From Kosakonia oryziphila (GTDB lineage: Bacteria; Pseudomonadota; Gammaproteobacteria; Enterobacterales; Enterobacteriaceae): DNA of 64,000 nucleotides. Location of the stretch: NCBI RefSeq assembly GCF_900094795.1, contig NZ_FMBC01000001.1, positions 124,001-188,000 on the forward strand. The letters run 5' to 3'. Made by a program: the position numbers and the translations under genes. Below the pieces are notes generated by a model that was not told where the DNA came from, made no database searches, and worked only from the letters and a program-made list of their open reading frames with translations. Positions 32,624 to 44,783 of the stretch are shown here, one piece after another; the first letter of the stretch is position 1; the number at the start of each line of letters is the position of its first letter.

Positions 32624-33567
32624 TGATGATGGAAAATTTTAAACACACGACGGTGCTGCTGGATGAGGCCGTTAACGGCCTGAATATTCGTCCGGATGGC
32701 ATCTACATCGATGGTACTTTTGGTCGCGGTGGTCACTCGCGCCTGATCCTCTCCCATTTGGGTGCGGAAGGACGCTTGTTGGCCATCGATCGCGATCCAC
32801 AGGCAATTGCTGTCGCCCAAACCATTGATGACCCGCGCTTCTCCATCATTCATGGTCCTTTCTCTGCGCTTGCTGATTATGTCAGTGAGCGAGAACTTGT
32901 TGGCAAGATTGACGGTATTCTTCTCGATCTTGGGGTCTCTTCACCGCAGCTCGACGATCCTGAGCGCGGTTTCTCCTTTATGCGCGATGGTCCGCTTGAT
33001 ATGCGGATGGATCCCACTCGCGGTCAGTCTGCTGCCGAATGGCTGCAAACAGCCGAAGAGGCAGATATCGTCTGGGTGCTGAAAACCTTTGGCGAGGAGC
33101 GTTTTGCTAAACGTATTGCACGCGCCATTGTAGAGCGTAACCGTCTCAACCCGATGACCCGCACTAAAGAGCTGGCGGAAGTCGTTGCGGCGGCAACACC
33201 GGTGAAAGACAAGTTCAAACATCCCGCGACCCGTACCTTCCAGGCGGTGCGCATTTGGGTAAACAGTGAACTGGAGGAAATAGAGCTGGCGCTAAAAAAC
33301 TCGCTCGGCGTGCTTGCCCCGGGAGGGCGGCTTTCGATAATCAGCTTCCATTCTCTGGAAGATCGCATTGTGAAACGCTTCATGCGTGAGCAAAGCCGCG
33401 GCCCGCAGGTTCCTGCCGGGTTGCCGATGACCGAAGAGCAACTCAGGAAACTGGGTGGCCGTCAGTTGCGAGCCTTAGGAAAGTTGATGCCGGGTGAAGA
33501 AGAAGTGGCTGAAAATCCACGTGCCCGTAGTTCAGTTCTGCGTATTGCAGAGAGGACGAACGCATGA
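32623..33567 (+). CDS. rsmH: RsmH, 16S rRNA m4C1402 methyltransferase
   Basis: A 314-residue SAM-dependent enzyme (formerly MraW) adding the N4-methyl group to C1402 of 16S rRNA. The SAM motif is [10 protein letters not shown] (about 30-39); VNSELEEIE and [15 protein letters not shown] are family signatures. Three ATG codons stand in a row (32623, 32626, 32629), where K-12 has two; the first overlaps the mraZ stop as in K-12 and is used here, which makes the protein one residue longer. It overlaps ftsL by 4 nt (ATGA). Confidence 0.96.
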   Translation: MMMENFKHTTVLLDEAVNGLNIRPDGIYIDGTFGRGGHSRLILSHLGAEGRLLAIDRDPQAIAVAQTIDDPRFSIIHGPFSALADYVSERELVGKIDGILLDLGVSSPQLDDPERGFSFMRDGPLDMRMDPTRGQSAAEWLQTAEEADIVWVLKTFGEERFAKRIARAIVERNRLNPMTRTKELAEVVAAATPVKDKFKHPATRTFQAVRIWVNSELEEIELALKNSLGVLAPGGRLSIISFHSLEDRIVKRFMREQSRGPQVPAGLPMTEEQLRKLGGRQLRALGKLMPGEEEVAENPRARSSVLRIAERTNA

Positions 33568-33929
33568 TCGGCAGAGTGACAGAAACCCTAAGCAAAGTGA
33601 AAGGATCGTTAGGAAGCAACGAGCGCCATGCCTTGCCTGGCGTGATCGGCGACGATCTTTTGCGATTTGGGAAACTGCCACTCTGTCTGTTCATTTGCAT
33701 CATCATGACGGCAGTGACTGTTGTCACTACCTCTCACCACACACGCTTATTAACCGCGCAGCGCGAACAACTGGTTCTCGAGCGCGACGCGCTAGATATC
33801 GAATGGCGCAACCTGATTCTTGAAGAGAATGCGCTCGGCGATCACAGCCGGGTTGAACGGATTGCGACAGAAAAGCTGCAAATGCAGCACGTGGATCCCT
33901 CTCAGGAAAATATCGTAGTGCAGAAATAG
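33564..33929 (+). CDS. ftsL: FtsL, bitopic division protein
   Basis: A 121-residue single-pass membrane protein that joins FtsB and FtsQ and activates FtsWI septal synthesis. Cytoplasmic tail about 1-37, transmembrane segment about 38-57 ([19 protein letters not shown]), then a periplasmic leucine-zipper-like coiled coil ([20 protein letters not shown]) and a conserved end ENIVVQK. Length equals E. coli, and the periplasmic half is virtually identical. Confidence 0.97.
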   Translation: MIGRVTETLSKVKGSLGSNERHALPGVIGDDLLRFGKLPLCLFICIIMTAVTVVTTSHHTRLLTAQREQLVLERDALDIEWRNLILEENALGDHSRVERIATEKLQMQHVDPSQENIVVQK

Positions 33930-33954
33930 AAATGAATAAGGAATTACGCGACGC

Positions 33955-35721
33955 ATGAAAGCAGCGGCGAAAACGCTTAAACCGAAACGCCAGGAAGAAC
34001 AGGCCAACTTTGTGAGTTGGCGTTTTGCGTTGCTTTGCGGTTGCATCCTGCTGGCGATGGCGTTTCTGCTTGGGCGTGTCGCCTGGCTACAGGTTATCAA
34101 TCCGGAGATGCTGGTACGTGAAGGGGATATGCGTTCTTTGCGTGTGCAGGAAGTCGCAACGTCGCGTGGAATGATTACCGACCGCTCCGGGCGTCCGCTG
34201 GCAGTAAGTGTGCCGGTGAAAGCGATTTGGGCCGATCCAAAAGAGTTACACGATGCTGGCGGCGTCACACTGGATAATCGCTGGAAAGCGCTCTCTGATG
34301 CGCTGAACATGCCGCTGGATCAGCTGGCTTCCCGTATTAACGCCAATCCGAAGATGCGTTTTATCTATCTGGCGCGTCAGGTTAACCCCGATCTCGGCGA
34401 TTACATTAAAAAGCTTAAGTTGCCGGGGATTCACCTGCGTGAAGAATCCCGTCGTTACTACCCTTCCGGGGAAGTGACCGCTCACCTTATCGGTTTTACT
34501 AACGTAGATAGTCAGGGGATCGAAGGTGTTGAGAAGAGCTTTGACAAATGGCTTACCGGTCAACCTGGCGAACGTATCGTGCGTAAAGATCGCTACGGGC
34601 GTGTTATTGAAGATATCTCTTCCACCGACAGCCAGGCTGCGCATAACCTGGCGCTGAGCATTGATGAACGCTTGCAGGCGCTGGTTTATCGTGAGCTGAA
34701 TAACGCGGTGGCGTTTAACAAGGCAGAATCAGGAAGCGCCGTGCTGGTCGATGTAAACACCGGCGAAGTGTTGGCAATGGCCAACAGCCCTTCCTACAAC
34801 CCGAACAACTTCACCGGTACATCGAAAGATGCCATGCGTAACCGCGCGATCACCGACGTTTTTGAACCGGGTTCGACGGTGAAACCTATGGTGGTAATGA
34901 CGGCGCTGCAGCGCGGCGTCGTCACACCAAATACGGTGCTGAACACGGTGCCTTACCGAATTAACGGCCACGAAATCAAAGACGTGGCGCGCTACAGCGA
35001 ATTGACCCTTACCGGGGTGCTACAAAAGTCGAGTAACGTCGGTGTTTCGAAGTTGGCGTTAGCGATGCCCTCCTCAGCGTTAGTAGATACTTACTCACGT
35101 TTTGGATTGGGAAAAACGACCAATTTGGGGATGGTCGGGGAACGCAGTGGCTTATTTCCTCAAAAACAACGGTGGTCTGACATAGAGAGGGCCACCTTCT
35201 CTTTCGGCTATGGGCTAATGGTAACGCCGTTACAGTTAGCGCGAGTCTACGCAACGATTGGTAGTTACGGTATCTACCGTCCGCTGTCGATTACCAAAGT
35301 TGACCCGCCCGTGCCGGGCGAACGCATTTTCAATGAGTCTATCGTGCGCACTGTGGTGCATATGATGGAGAGCGTTGCGCTACCTGGCGGTGGTGGGGTG
35401 AAAGCAGCCATCAAAGGCTATCGCATTGCTATCAAAACCGGGACGGCGAAAAAAGTCGGCCCGGATGGTCGTTATATCAACAAATATATTGCTTACACCG
35501 CTGGCGTCGCGCCTGCCAGCCGCCCGCGCTTTGCGCTGGTGGTGGTGATTAACGATCCGCAAGCGGGTAAATACTACGGTGGTGCCGTGTCCGCACCGGT
35601 CTTCGGTGCCATCATGGGCGGTGTTCTGCGCACCATGAACATTGAGCCGGACGCGCTGACCACGGGCGAAAAAAGTGAATTTGTAATTAATCAAGGCGGG
35701 GGTACAGGTGGCAGATCGTAA
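33955..35721 (+). CDS. ftsI: FtsI (PBP3), septal peptidoglycan transpeptidase
   Basis: A 588-residue class B penicillin-binding protein that cross-links septal peptidoglycan with FtsW. Short cytoplasmic tail, transmembrane segment about 24-42, pedestal domain, then the transpeptidase domain. Active-site motifs: EPGSTVKPM (Ser307 with Lys310), SSN (about 359) and KTGTAKK (about 494). The segment around [12 protein letters not shown] has the wild-type length, without the four-residue YRIN/YRIK insertions known from beta-lactam-resistant strains. GTGGRS at the C-terminus overlaps the murE start by 14 nt. Confidence 0.98.
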   Translation: MKAAAKTLKPKRQEEQANFVSWRFALLCGCILLAMAFLLGRVAWLQVINPEMLVREGDMRSLRVQEVATSRGMITDRSGRPLAVSVPVKAIWADPKELHDAGGVTLDNRWKALSDALNMPLDQLASRINANPKMRFIYLARQVNPDLGDYIKKLKLPGIHLREESRRYYPSGEVTAHLIGFTNVDSQGIEGVEKSFDKWLTGQPGERIVRKDRYGRVIEDISSTDSQAAHNLALSIDERLQALVYRELNNAVAFNKAESGSAVLVDVNTGEVLAMANSPSYNPNNFTGTSKDAMRNRAITDVFEPGSTVKPMVVMTALQRGVVTPNTVLNTVPYRINGHEIKDVARYSELTLTGVLQKSSNVGVSKLALAMPSSALVDTYSRFGLGKTTNLGMVGERSGLFPQKQRWSDIERATFSFGYGLMVTPLQLARVYATIGSYGIYRPLSITKVDPPVPGERIFNESIVRTVVHMMESVALPGGGGVKAAIKGYRIAIKTGTAKKVGPDGRYINKYIAYTAGVAPASRPRFALVVVINDPQAGKYYGGAVSAPVFGAIMGGVLRTMNIEPDALTTGEKSEFVINQGGGTGGRS

Positions 35722-37195
35722 TTTGCGCGACCTTCTCGCTCCGTGGGTGCCTGGCGCACCGGAGCGAGCACTGCGGGAGATGACACTCGACAGCCGTGCG
35801 GCTGCATCGGGTGATCTCTTTGTGGCGGTGGTCGGTCATCAGGCGGACGGGCGTCGATATATCCCGCAGGCGATTGCGCAAGGTGTTGCTGCCATTATTG
35901 CTGAAGCAAAAGACGAAGCAAATGACGGTGAAATTCGTGAAATGCACGGCGTTCCGGTCATTTACCTCAGCCAGTTGAATGAGCGCCTTTCCGCGCTGGC
36001 GGGCCGTTTTTACGGTGAACCATCTGAACAATTGCGCCTGATTGGCGTAACCGGCACTAACGGCAAAACAACGACCACGCAGTTACTGGCGCAGTGGAGC
36101 CAGTTGGTGGGCGAAACCAGCGCAGTAATGGGGACGGTTGGAAATGGTCTGTTGGGTAAAATCATCCCGACGGAAAATACCACTGGCTCTGCGGTGGATG
36201 TTCAGCATGTGATTGCCGGGCTGGCTGCGCAGAAAGCGACATTTGCCGCCATGGAAGTCTCTTCCCACGGTCTGGTGCAGCATCGCGTTGCGGCGCTGAA
36301 GTTTGCCGCTGGCGTATTTACCAATTTAAGCCGCGATCATCTCGATTATCACGGCGATATGGCGCACTACGAAGCGGCAAAATGGCTGCTGTTCTCCTCT
36401 CACCACTACGGACAGGCAATTATCAATGCCGATGACGAAGTGGGCCGCCGCTGGTTAGCGAATTTGCCGGATGCGGTTGCGGTATCAATGGAAGACCATA
36501 TCAACCCAGATTGTCACGGCCGCTGGCTCAAGGCTACTGGTGTCGAGTACCACGATAGCGGCGCGACTATTCATTTTGACTCTTCATGGGGTCAAGGTGA
36601 AATAGAAAGCCGTCTGATGGGCGCGTTTAATGTCAGTAACCTGCTATTGGCGCTGGCCACACTACTGGCGCTGGGTTATCCGTTAAGCGATTTGCTGAAA
36701 ACCGCTTCCCGGTTGCAGCCAGTTTGTGGACGCATGGAAGTATTTAGTGCACCGGGTAAACCGACGGTGGTGGTGGATTATGCCCATACGCCGGATGCGC
36801 TGGAAAAAGCCTTACAGGCTGCACGCCTGCACTGCACCGGTCAACTGTGGTGCGTGTTTGGCTGCGGCGGCGATCGCGATAAAGGTAAACGTCCGCTCAT
36901 GGGCGCAATTGCCGAGCAGTTCGCCGATGTACCAGTGGTGACGGACGATAACCCGCGTACTGAAGAGCCGCGCGCCATTATCGACGATATTCTCGCCGGT
37001 ATGCTGGATGTGGGACGTGTGCATGTGGTCGAAGGCCGTGCGGAAGCTGTGACCAATACCATTATGCAAGCGAAAGAGAATGATGTGGTTTTGCTGGCTG
37101 GCAAAGGCCATGAAGATTATCAGATTGTCGGAACGCACCGTCTGGATTACTCCGATCGCCTCACTGCGGCACGTTTGCTGGGAGTAGTGGCATGA
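35708..37195 (+). CDS. murE: MurE, UDP-MurNAc-tripeptide synthetase (mDAP-adding)
   Basis: A 495-residue Mur ligase adding meso-diaminopimelate to UDP-MurNAc-L-Ala-D-Glu. The GTG start at 35708 ([15 protein letters not shown]) lies inside the end of ftsI and matches E. coli. The ATP loop is [12 protein letters not shown] (about 113-124), the carbamylated-Lys region follows [12 protein letters not shown], and the mDAP-specific signature DNPRTEEP (about 414-421) is present, confirming a Gram-negative-type DAP ligase. It overlaps murF by 4 nt. Confidence 0.97.
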   Translation: MADRNLRDLLAPWVPGAPERALREMTLDSRAAASGDLFVAVVGHQADGRRYIPQAIAQGVAAIIAEAKDEANDGEIREMHGVPVIYLSQLNERLSALAGRFYGEPSEQLRLIGVTGTNGKTTTTQLLAQWSQLVGETSAVMGTVGNGLLGKIIPTENTTGSAVDVQHVIAGLAAQKATFAAMEVSSHGLVQHRVAALKFAAGVFTNLSRDHLDYHGDMAHYEAAKWLLFSSHHYGQAIINADDEVGRRWLANLPDAVAVSMEDHINPDCHGRWLKATGVEYHDSGATIHFDSSWGQGEIESRLMGAFNVSNLLLALATLLALGYPLSDLLKTASRLQPVCGRMEVFSAPGKPTVVVDYAHTPDALEKALQAARLHCTGQLWCVFGCGGDRDKGKRPLMGAIAEQFADVPVVTDDNPRTEEPRAIIDDILAGMLDVGRVHVVEGRAEAVTNTIMQAKENDVVLLAGKGHEDYQIVGTHRLDYSDRLTAARLLGVVA

Positions 37196-38550
37196 TTAAC
37201 GTAACCCTAAGCCAGCTTGCCGACATTCTGCATGGTGAATTACATGGTCAGGATGTGACGATTGATGCGGTAACCAGCGATACCCGCAAACTCACGCCGG
37301 GTTGCCTGTTTGTGGCGCTGAAAGGCGAGCGATTCGACGCCCATGATTTTGCCGAACAAGCCAAAACGGGCGGCGCGGGTGCGCTGTTGGTTAGCCGTAA
37401 GCTGGATTGCGATCTGCCGCAACTGCTGGTCAAAGACACTCGCCAGGCGTTTGGCGAGCTGGGCGCCTGGGTACGTCAGCAGGTGCCGACGCGTGTGGTG
37501 GCGTTAACCGGTTCTTCCGGTAAAACCTCGGTGAAAGAGATGACGGCCGCCATTTTGAGTGAATGTGGCAACACGCTCTATACCGCAGGAAACCTGAATA
37601 ATGACATCGGCGTGCCGATGACGCTCCTGCGTTTAACCAAAGAACATCAATACGCGGTGATTGAGCTGGGCGCGAATCACCAGGGGGAAATTGCCTGGAC
37701 CGTCGGGCTTGCCCGTCCGGAAGCTGCTCTGGTCAATAACCTGGCGGCGGCGCACCTTGAAGGTTTCGGATCACTTGCTGGCGTGGCGAAAGCCAAAGGT
37801 GAAATCTACACCGGCTTACCTGCCAACGGTGTGGCAATCATGAACGCTGACAATAATGACTGGCTGAACTGGCAGAGCATTATTGGCGATCGCAAAGTGT
37901 GGCGTTTCTCACCAAATGCGGTGAACAGCGATTTTACGGCTACCAACATTCATGTGACCTCTCACGGGACTGAGTTCACGCTGCAAACCCCCATGGGCAA
38001 TGTGGATGTGACGCTACCGTTGCCGGGACGACACAATATTGCCAATTCGCTGGCAGCGACCTCGTTGGCGATGGCTGTGGGCGCCAGCCTGGCGGCAGTG
38101 AAAAAAGGGTTGGCAAACTTGAAAGCGGTGCCAGGGCGTCTGTTTCCGGTGCAACTTGGCGAAAATAAACTGCTGCTCGATGACACATATAACGCCAACG
38201 TCGGTTCAATGACCGCCGCCGCGCATGTGCTGGCGGAAATGCCGGGCTACCGGGTGATGGTAGTGGGCGATATGGCAGAGTTAGGTGATGAGAGCGAAGC
38301 CTGCCACATTCAGGTGGGTGAAGCGGCGAAGGGCGTCGGCATCGATAAAGTGCTGAGTGTCGGCAGGCTGAGCAAGGCTCTGAGCGCCGCCAGTGGTGTT
38401 GGCGAACATTTTAACGATAAAGCGGCAGTGGTGGCGCGTTTAAAGGCGCTGATTGCTGAACAGCAGATTGTTACCATTTTAGTGAAAGGTTCACGTAGTT
38501 CCGCCATGGAAGAGGTGGTTCGCGAATTACAGGAGAACGGAACATGTTAG
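37192..38550 (+). CDS. murF: MurF, UDP-MurNAc-pentapeptide synthetase (D-Ala-D-Ala adding)
   Basis: A 452-residue Mur ligase that attaches D-Ala-D-Ala to complete the cytoplasmic pentapeptide precursor. P-loop [13 protein letters not shown] (about 105-117); [16 protein letters not shown] and [13 protein letters not shown] are family motifs; the C-terminal ligase domain holds [13 protein letters not shown] (about 324). Length matches E. coli. It starts four bases inside murE and overlaps mraY by 7 nt. Confidence 0.97.
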   Translation: MINVTLSQLADILHGELHGQDVTIDAVTSDTRKLTPGCLFVALKGERFDAHDFAEQAKTGGAGALLVSRKLDCDLPQLLVKDTRQAFGELGAWVRQQVPTRVVALTGSSGKTSVKEMTAAILSECGNTLYTAGNLNNDIGVPMTLLRLTKEHQYAVIELGANHQGEIAWTVGLARPEAALVNNLAAAHLEGFGSLAGVAKAKGEIYTGLPANGVAIMNADNNDWLNWQSIIGDRKVWRFSPNAVNSDFTATNIHVTSHGTEFTLQTPMGNVDVTLPLPGRHNIANSLAATSLAMAVGASLAAVKKGLANLKAVPGRLFPVQLGENKLLLDDTYNANVGSMTAAAHVLAEMPGYRVMVVGDMAELGDESEACHIQVGEAAKGVGIDKVLSVGRLSKALSAASGVGEHFNDKAAVVARLKALIAEQQIVTILVKGSRSSAMEEVVRELQENGTC

Positions 38551-39626
38551 TGTGGCTGGCCGAACATCTGGTCAAATATTATTCCGGCTTTAACGTCTTT
38601 TCCTATCTGACGTTTCGCGCCATTGTCAGCCTGCTGACCGCGCTCTTCATCTCTCTGTGGATGGGGCCGCGCATGATTGCCCGTCTGCAAAAACTCTCGT
38701 TCGGCCAGGTTGTGCGTAATGACGGTCCGGAGTCGCATTTCAGTAAACGCGGTACGCCAACGATGGGGGGAATTATGATCCTCACGGCAATCGTGGTTTC
38801 CGTATTGCTGTGGGCTTATCCCTCTAACCCGTATGTCTGGTGCGTGCTGGTTGTACTGGTAGGTTACGGGGTGATTGGTTTTGTTGACGACTACCGCAAA
38901 GTAGTGCGTAAAGATACCAAAGGCTTGATTGCTCGCTGGAAATATTTCTGGATGTCACTGATTGCACTGGGCGTTGCGTTTGCGCTTTACCTGGCGGGGA
39001 AAGATACGCCAGCGACAGAACTGGTGGTGCCGTTTTTTAAAGATGTGATGCCACAACTGGGCATTTTCTACATTCTGCTGGCCTACTTTGTGATTGTTGG
39101 TACTGGCAACGCCGTGAACCTGACGGACGGTCTTGATGGTCTGGCGATTATGCCGACGGTGTTTGTCGCTGCGGGCTTTGCGCTGGTGGCCTGGGCTACC
39201 GGTAACATGAATTTTGCTAATTACCTGCATATTCCTTATTTGCGTCACGCGGGCGAGCTGGTGATCGTCTGCACAGCGATTGTCGGTGCCGGGCTGGGTT
39301 TTTTGTGGTTCAACACTTATCCGGCACAGGTTTTCATGGGGGATGTGGGGTCACTGGCTCTCGGCGGTGCATTGGGGATTATCGCCGTGCTGCTGCGCCA
39401 GGAATTCTTGCTGGTGATTATGGGCGGGGTGTTCGTGGTGGAAACCCTGTCGGTGATTTTGCAGGTAGGGTCGTTTAAATTGCGTGGCCAGCGTATTTTC
39501 CGCATGGCACCGATTCACCATCACTATGAACTGAAAGGCTGGCCAGAACCACGCGTGATCGTGCGCTTCTGGATTATTTCGCTGATGCTGGTGCTGATTG
39601 GCCTGGCAACGCTGAAGGTACGTTAA
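38544..39626 (+). CDS. mraY: MraY, phospho-MurNAc-pentapeptide translocase
   Basis: A 360-residue membrane enzyme making lipid I from UDP-MurNAc-pentapeptide and undecaprenyl phosphate. About ten transmembrane helices. The catalytic and Mg-binding motifs are FVDDYRKV (about 114-121), [14 protein letters not shown] (about 189-202), [13 protein letters not shown] (about 264-276) and the HHH motif in [11 protein letters not shown] (about 324). All are intact. Length matches E. coli. Two bases separate it from murD. Confidence 0.98.
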   Translation: MLVWLAEHLVKYYSGFNVFSYLTFRAIVSLLTALFISLWMGPRMIARLQKLSFGQVVRNDGPESHFSKRGTPTMGGIMILTAIVVSVLLWAYPSNPYVWCVLVVLVGYGVIGFVDDYRKVVRKDTKGLIARWKYFWMSLIALGVAFALYLAGKDTPATELVVPFFKDVMPQLGIFYILLAYFVIVGTGNAVNLTDGLDGLAIMPTVFVAAGFALVAWATGNMNFANYLHIPYLRHAGELVIVCTAIVGAGLGFLWFNTYPAQVFMGDVGSLALGGALGIIAVLLRQEFLLVIMGGVFVVETLSVILQVGSFKLRGQRIFRMAPIHHHYELKGWPEPRVIVRFWIISLMLVLIGLATLKVR

Positions 39627-39628
39627 TC

Positions 39629-40945
39629 ATGGCAGATTACCAGGGTAAAAAAGTCGTCATTATCGGTCTGGGGCTGACAGGTCTTTCCTGCGTTGACTTT
39701 TTCCTCGCGCGCGGCGTTACGCCACGCGTTATGGACACGCGCGTTTCGCCACCAGGGCTGGATAAGCTGCCGGAGGCGGTAGAGCGCCATCTTGGTAGCC
39801 TCAATGATGACTGGTTACTGGCGGCTGACCTGATTGTCGCAAGCCCCGGAATCGCACTGGCTCATCCTTCTCTGAGCGCGGCAGCCGATGCTGGCGTTGA
39901 GATCGTTGGCGATATCGAACTCTTCTGCCGCGAAGCGCAAGCGCCAGTCATTGCGATTACCGGTTCAAACGGTAAAAGCACCGTCACCAAACTGGTGGGA
40001 GAAATGGCGGAAGCGGCAGGCGTTAATGTGGGTGTTGGCGGCAATATTGGCCTGCCCGCGCTGATGTTGCTTGATGAAGCTCGTGAACTTTATGTGCTGG
40101 AGCTTTCCAGTTTCCAACTGGAAACCACTTTCAGTCTGCACGCTGCGGCGGCAACCATCCTGAACGTGACGGAAGATCATATGGATCGCTATCCGTTCGG
40201 GTTGCAACAGTATCGCGCCGCAAAACTGCGCGTTTACGAAAACGCGAAAGTTTGTGTAGTAAATGCGGACGACGCACTGACCATGCCGGTGCGGGGTGCT
40301 GATGAGCGCTGCGTGAGTTTTGGCGTTGACGTTGGAGACTATCATCTGAACCGACAGCAGGGCGAAACCTGGCTGCGTGTAAAAGGTGAAAAGGTTCTGA
40401 ATGTTCAAGAGATGAAGCTGAGCGGCCAGCACAACTATACCAACGCGCTGGCGGCGCTGGCGCTGGCGGATGCTGCGGGTATACCGCAGGCCAGCAGCCT
40501 GAAGGCGCTGACAACCTTTAGCGGGCTGGCGCACCGTTTCCAGTTGGCGCTGGATCATAACGGCGTGCGCTGGATCAACGACTCGAAAGCGACCAACGTC
40601 GGCAGCACTGAGGCGGCGCTGAACGGTTTGCAGGTTGATGGTACGCTGCACCTTCTGTTGGGTGGACACGGTAAATCTGCCGATTTCTCACCGCTGAAGC
40701 GCTATCTCGGTGGCGATCATATTCGTCTTTATTGCTTTGGTCGCGATGGCGGCGAGCTGGCGGGTTTACGTCCGGAAATCGCCGATCAGGTAGAAACGAT
40801 GGAAGAGGCGATGCGTCTGATCGCCACGCGCGTCCAGCCGGGCGATATGGTGCTGCTGTCGCCTGCCTGCGCCAGCCTCGATCAGTTCAAGAATTTCGAA
40901 CAACGGGGTGATGTCTTTACCCGTCTGGCGCAGGAGTTAGGCTGA
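39629..40945 (+). CDS. murD: MurD, UDP-MurNAc-L-alanine:D-glutamate ligase
   Basis: A 438-residue Mur ligase adding D-glutamate. N-terminal UDP-binding Rossmann-like domain ([19 protein letters not shown]), central ATPase domain with P-loop [13 protein letters not shown] (about 110-122) and [14 protein letters not shown]-terminal domain with [15 protein letters not shown] and [19 protein letters not shown] (about 411-430). Length equals E. coli. Its stop overlaps the ftsW ATG by one base (TGATG). Confidence 0.97.
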   Translation: MADYQGKKVVIIGLGLTGLSCVDFFLARGVTPRVMDTRVSPPGLDKLPEAVERHLGSLNDDWLLAADLIVASPGIALAHPSLSAAADAGVEIVGDIELFCREAQAPVIAITGSNGKSTVTKLVGEMAEAAGVNVGVGGNIGLPALMLLDEARELYVLELSSFQLETTFSLHAAAATILNVTEDHMDRYPFGLQQYRAAKLRVYENAKVCVVNADDALTMPVRGADERCVSFGVDVGDYHLNRQQGETWLRVKGEKVLNVQEMKLSGQHNYTNALAALALADAAGIPQASSLKALTTFSGLAHRFQLALDHNGVRWINDSKATNVGSTEAALNGLQVDGTLHLLLGGHGKSADFSPLKRYLGGDHIRLYCFGRDGGELAGLRPEIADQVETMEEAMRLIATRVQPGDMVLLSPACASLDQFKNFEQRGDVFTRLAQELG

Positions 40946-42186
40946 TGCGTTTAACGCTCCCACGCCCGAGAATGCCGCGCCTGCCGGGATTTAGCCTCCT
41001 GGCATGGTTATTTACGGCATTGAAAGGCTGGGTTATGGGATCTCGGCAAAAAGATTCCGACAGCCTGGTGATGTACGACCGCACATTATTGTGGTTGACG
41101 CTGGGCCTGGCGGCGATCGGTTTCATTATGGTGACCTCGGCTTCGATGCCGGTAGGGCAACGCCTGACGGACGATCCTTTCTTCTTTGCCAAGCGTCATG
41201 CGCTGTATCTGTTCCTGGCGTTTTGTATGTCGATGATCACGCTGCGTTTGCCGATGGATTTCTGGCAGAAATACAGCTCGGCGATGTTGATCGCCGCGAT
41301 CATTATGCTGCTGGTGGTATTAGTAGTGGGTAGCTCGATCAATGGGGCATCTCGCTGGATCGATCTCGGTGTCATGCGCTTCCAGCCTGCGGAGTTCACC
41401 AAGCTGTCGCTGTTCTGTTACCTGGCTAACTACCTGGTGCGTAAGGTGGATGAAGTGCGTAATAACCTGCGTGGCTTCCTCAAACCAATGGGCGTGATTC
41501 TGGTGTTGGCGGTGCTGTTGCTGGCGCAGCCAGACCTCGGTACGGTGGTGGTGCTGTTTATCACCACTCTGGCGATGCTGTTCCTCGCCGGGGCGAAACT
41601 GTGGCAGTTCATCGCCATCATCGGTATGGGAATTTCAGCGGTTGTGCTGCTGATCCTCGCCGAACCGTATCGTATTCGCCGCGTAACCTCGTTCTGGAAT
41701 CCGTGGGAAGATCCATTTGGTAGCGGTTATCAGTTAACGCAGTCGCTGATGGCATTTGGTCGCGGTGAGCTATGGGGCCAGGGACTTGGAAACTCAGTAC
41801 AGAAGCTGGAGTATCTGCCTGAAGCACATACGGACTTTATCTTCTCCATTATCGGGGAGGAACTCGGTTATATCGGTGTGGTAGTGGCGCTTTTAATGGT
41901 ATTCTTCGTCGCTTTCCGCGCCATGTCCATCGGGCGAAAAGCGCTGGAAATCGATCATCGTTTCTCTGGTTTCCTGGCCTGCTCGATTGGTATCTGGTTT
42001 AGTTTCCAGGCTCTGGTTAACGTCGGTGCCGCAGCAGGTATGTTGCCGACCAAAGGGCTGACTCTGCCGCTTATCAGTTACGGTGGTTCCAGCTTACTGA
42101 TTATGTCAGTGGCGATTACGCTGCTGCTACGCATAGATTATGAAACGCGTCTGGAAAAAGCCCAGGCGTTTACACGAGGTTTGTGA
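40945..42186 (+). CDS. ftsW: FtsW, septal peptidoglycan glycosyltransferase
   Basis: A 413-residue SEDS-family polymerase that builds septal glycan from lipid II with FtsI. Ten transmembrane segments. The catalytic Asp lies in [18 protein letters not shown] (about 290-307), and the family end motif [15 protein letters not shown] is present. The transmembrane region from about residue 75 to 145 ([39 protein letters not shown]) differs noticeably from K-12, while residues 155-400 are nearly identical. It ends RGL rather than the longer K-12 tail. One-base overlaps link it to murD and murG. Confidence 0.96.
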   Translation: MRLTLPRPRMPRLPGFSLLAWLFTALKGWVMGSRQKDSDSLVMYDRTLLWLTLGLAAIGFIMVTSASMPVGQRLTDDPFFFAKRHALYLFLAFCMSMITLRLPMDFWQKYSSAMLIAAIIMLLVVLVVGSSINGASRWIDLGVMRFQPAEFTKLSLFCYLANYLVRKVDEVRNNLRGFLKPMGVILVLAVLLLAQPDLGTVVVLFITTLAMLFLAGAKLWQFIAIIGMGISAVVLLILAEPYRIRRVTSFWNPWEDPFGSGYQLTQSLMAFGRGELWGQGLGNSVQKLEYLPEAHTDFIFSIIGEELGYIGVVVALLMVFFVAFRAMSIGRKALEIDHRFSGFLACSIGIWFSFQALVNVGAAAGMLPTKGLTLPLISYGGSSLLIMSVAITLLLRIDYETRLEKAQAFTRGL

Positions 42187-43253
42187 TGAGTGGTCAACCA
42201 AAGCGGTTAATGGTGATGGCGGGCGGTACCGGCGGGCATGTCTTCCCCGGGCTGGCGGTTGCGCACCATTTGATGGATCAGGGCTGGCAAGTGCGCTGGC
42301 TCGGAACCGCTGATCGCATGGAGGCCGATCTGGTGCCCAAACACGGTATCGAGATCGATTTTATCCGTATCTCCGGCCTGCGTGGCAAAGGGATCAAAGC
42401 GCAGTTGATGGCCCCGATGCGTATTTTTAACGCCTGGCGACAGGCTCGCGCCATCATGCAGCGCTTTAAGCCGGATGTGGTGCTGGGGATGGGCGGTTAT
42501 GTTTCTGGTCCCGGCGGGCTGGCGGCCTGGTCGCTCGGTATTCCGGTAGTGCTCCATGAGCAGAACGGAATTGCCGGATTAACCAATAAATGGCTGGCGA
42601 AAATCGCTACCAAAGTGATGCAGGCATTCCCCGGCGCGTTTCCAAAAGCGGAAGTCGTTGGAAACCCAGTGCGTGTTGATGTGCTGGCGCTGCCACTACC
42701 GCAGGAGCGTTTACCTGGCCGTGAAGGTCCGGTTCGCGTGCTGGTCATTGGTGGCTCCCAGGGGGCGCGCGTGCTGAACCAGACAATGCCGCAGGTCGCG
42801 GCGAAACTGGGCAGTGCTGTAACTATCTGGCATCAGAGCGGCAAAGGCGCGCAACAGGATGTCGAGCAGGCGTATGCTGCCGCTGGCGAACCGCAGCATA
42901 AAGTGACGGAATTTATTGACGATATGGCGCAAGCCTACGCGTGGGCGGACGTGGTGGTGTGCCGTTCAGGCGCACTGACGGTCAGCGAAATCGCAGCCGC
43001 AGGTTTACCGGCGCTATTTGTGCCTTTCCAGCACAAAGATCGTCAGCAGTACTGGAATGCATTACCGCTGGAAAAAGCGGGTGCTGCGAAGATCCTCGAA
43101 CAGCCACAGTTCACTGTTGATGCGGTAGCCGCGACGCTGGCGGGCTGGGATCGTGAAGCATTACTGGCGATGGCGGAACGTGCACGCGCGGTGGCCATCC
43201 CGGATGCCACCGAGCGTGTGGCGAATGAAGTCAGCCTGGCAGCTCAGGCGTAA
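42186..43253 (+). CDS. murG: MurG, lipid II-forming GlcNAc transferase
   Basis: A 355-residue GT-B glycosyltransferase (family GT28) at the inner face of the membrane, converting lipid I to lipid II. The ATG at 42186 overlaps the ftsW stop; a GTG one codon earlier is rejected because the E. coli start is MSGQ. Glycine-rich loops [12 protein letters not shown] (about 13-24) and [11 protein letters not shown] (about 102), and the UDP-GlcNAc motif [22 protein letters not shown] (about 260-282) are intact. Length equals E. coli. A 54-bp gap separates it from murC. Confidence 0.97.
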   Translation: MSGQPKRLMVMAGGTGGHVFPGLAVAHHLMDQGWQVRWLGTADRMEADLVPKHGIEIDFIRISGLRGKGIKAQLMAPMRIFNAWRQARAIMQRFKPDVVLGMGGYVSGPGGLAAWSLGIPVVLHEQNGIAGLTNKWLAKIATKVMQAFPGAFPKAEVVGNPVRVDVLALPLPQERLPGREGPVRVLVIGGSQGARVLNQTMPQVAAKLGSAVTIWHQSGKGAQQDVEQAYAAAGEPQHKVTEFIDDMAQAYAWADVVVCRSGALTVSEIAAAGLPALFVPFQHKDRQQYWNALPLEKAGAAKILEQPQFTVDAVAATLAGWDREALLAMAERARAVAIPDATERVANEVSLAAQA

Positions 43254-43307
43254 ATACTGGCGGCGCGTTGACGTCGCGCAATTTAAGTAGTCGATGGCGT
43301 TTAGATA

Positions 43308-44783
43308 ATGAATACACAAGAACTGGCGAAACTGCGTTTAATCGTGCCCGAGATGCGACGTGTCCGGCACATTCACTTTGTCGGCATTGGTGGTGCTGGC
43401 ATGGGCGGTATTGCCGAAGTGCTGGCCAATGAAGGCTACCAGATTAGCGGTTCCGACCTGGCGCCAAACCCAGTGACGCAGCAACTGGCGTCGCTCGGCG
43501 CCACTATTTATTTCAATCATCGCCCGGAAAATGTGAGCGATGCCAGTGTTGTTGTGGTCTCCAGCGCCATTTCTGCCGATAACCCTGAAATTGTTGCGGC
43601 GCATGAAGCGCGTATTCCGGTTATCCGCCGCGCGGAAATGCTGGCTGAACTGATGCGTTTCCGTCATGGCATCGCGATTGCCGGTACACATGGCAAAACT
43701 ACCACGACTGCGATGGTGGCCAGTATTTATGCAGAAGCCGGGCTGGACCCGACTTTTGTTAACGGTGGTCTGGTGAAAGCTGCCGGGGTGCATGCGCGCC
43801 TGGGGCACAGCCGTTATCTGATTGCAGAAGCCGATGAAAGTGACGCCTCCTTCCTGCATCTGCAACCGATGGTGGCGATTGTCACTAATATCGAAGCCGA
43901 TCATATGGATACTTACCAGGGCGACTTCGAGAATTTAAAAACAACGTTTATCAATTTTCTGCACAACCTGCCGTTCTATGGTCGTGCGGTAGTGTGTGTA
44001 GACGATCCGGTTATCCGCGAATTGCTGCCGCGCGTGGGGCGTCAGACGACAACGTACGGATTTAGTGATGATGCGGATGTTCGGGTAGAAAATTATCGCC
44101 AGGTCGGTCCGCAGGGGCACTTCACTTTGGTACGTCAGGATAAACCGGAACTGCGTGTCACGCTGAATGCACCTGGTCGCCACAATGCGCTGAACGCGGC
44201 AGCGGCGGTAGCAGTAGCGACGGAAGAGGGGATCGAAGATGACGCGATCCTTCGCGCACTGGAAAGTTTCCAGGGCACCGGGCGCCGTTTTGATTTCCTT
44301 GGCGAATTCCCGCTGGAAGCGGTGAATGGCAAAAGTGGTACAGCTATGCTGGTGGATGACTATGGTCATCACCCGACAGAAGTGGATGCCACGATTAAAG
44401 CAGCGCGAGCGGGCTGGCCGGATAAAAACCTGGTCATGCTGTTTCAGCCGCACCGTTTTACCCGTACTCGCGACTTGTACGACGATTTCGCCAATGTGTT
44501 GATGCAGGTCGATTCTCTGCTGATGCTGGAGGTTTATCCGGCTGGCGAAGCAGCTATCCCGGGTGCTGACAGCCGTTCGCTGTGCCGTACTATTCGCGGA
44601 CGCGGCAAAATTGATCCGATCCTCGTGTCCGATCCGGCACAGGTTGCGGCGATGTTGGCACCGGTACTGACTGGTAATGACCTGATCCTGATTCAGGGCG
44701 CAGGGAATATCGGCAAGATTGCCCGCAGCCTGGCTGAGTGCAAACTGAAACCGCAGAGCACAGAGGAGGAGCGCCGTGGCTGA
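43308..44783 (+). CDS. murC: MurC, UDP-MurNAc:L-alanine ligase
   Basis: A 491-residue Mur ligase adding the first amino acid, L-alanine. UDP-binding [17 protein letters not shown] (about 24-40), ATP loop [15 protein letters not shown] (about 124-138), [14 protein letters not shown], and the C-terminal [14 protein letters not shown] (about 345-358). Length matches E. coli. The last eight bases overlap the ddlB start, giving translational coupling. Confidence 0.97.
   Translation: MNTQELAKLRLIVPEMRRVRHIHFVGIGGAGMGGIAEVLANEGYQISGSDLAPNPVTQQLASLGATIYFNHRPENVSDASVVVVSSAISADNPEIVAAHEARIPVIRRAEMLAELMRFRHGIAIAGTHGKTTTTAMVASIYAEAGLDPTFVNGGLVKAAGVHARLGHSRYLIAEADESDASFLHLQPMVAIVTNIEADHMDTYQGDFENLKTTFINFLHNLPFYGRAVVCVDDPVIRELLPRVGRQTTTYGFSDDADVRVENYRQVGPQGHFTLVRQDKPELRVTLNAPGRHNALNAAAAVAVATEEGIEDDAILRALESFQGTGRRFDFLGEFPLEAVNGKSGTAMLVDDYGHHPTEVDATIKAARAGWPDKNLVMLFQPHRFTRTRDLYDDFANVLMQVDSLLMLEVYPAGEAAIPGADSRSLCRTIRGRGKIDPILVSDPAQVAAMLAPVLTGNDLILIQGAGNIGKIARSLAECKLKPQSTEEERRG

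Noticed and set aside
34960-34990. [10 protein letters not shown] in PBP3 as a possible resistance insertion
   Set aside because: The resistance-linked insertion repeats YRIN/YRIK; here the motif occurs once and the protein has the wild-type 588 residues.
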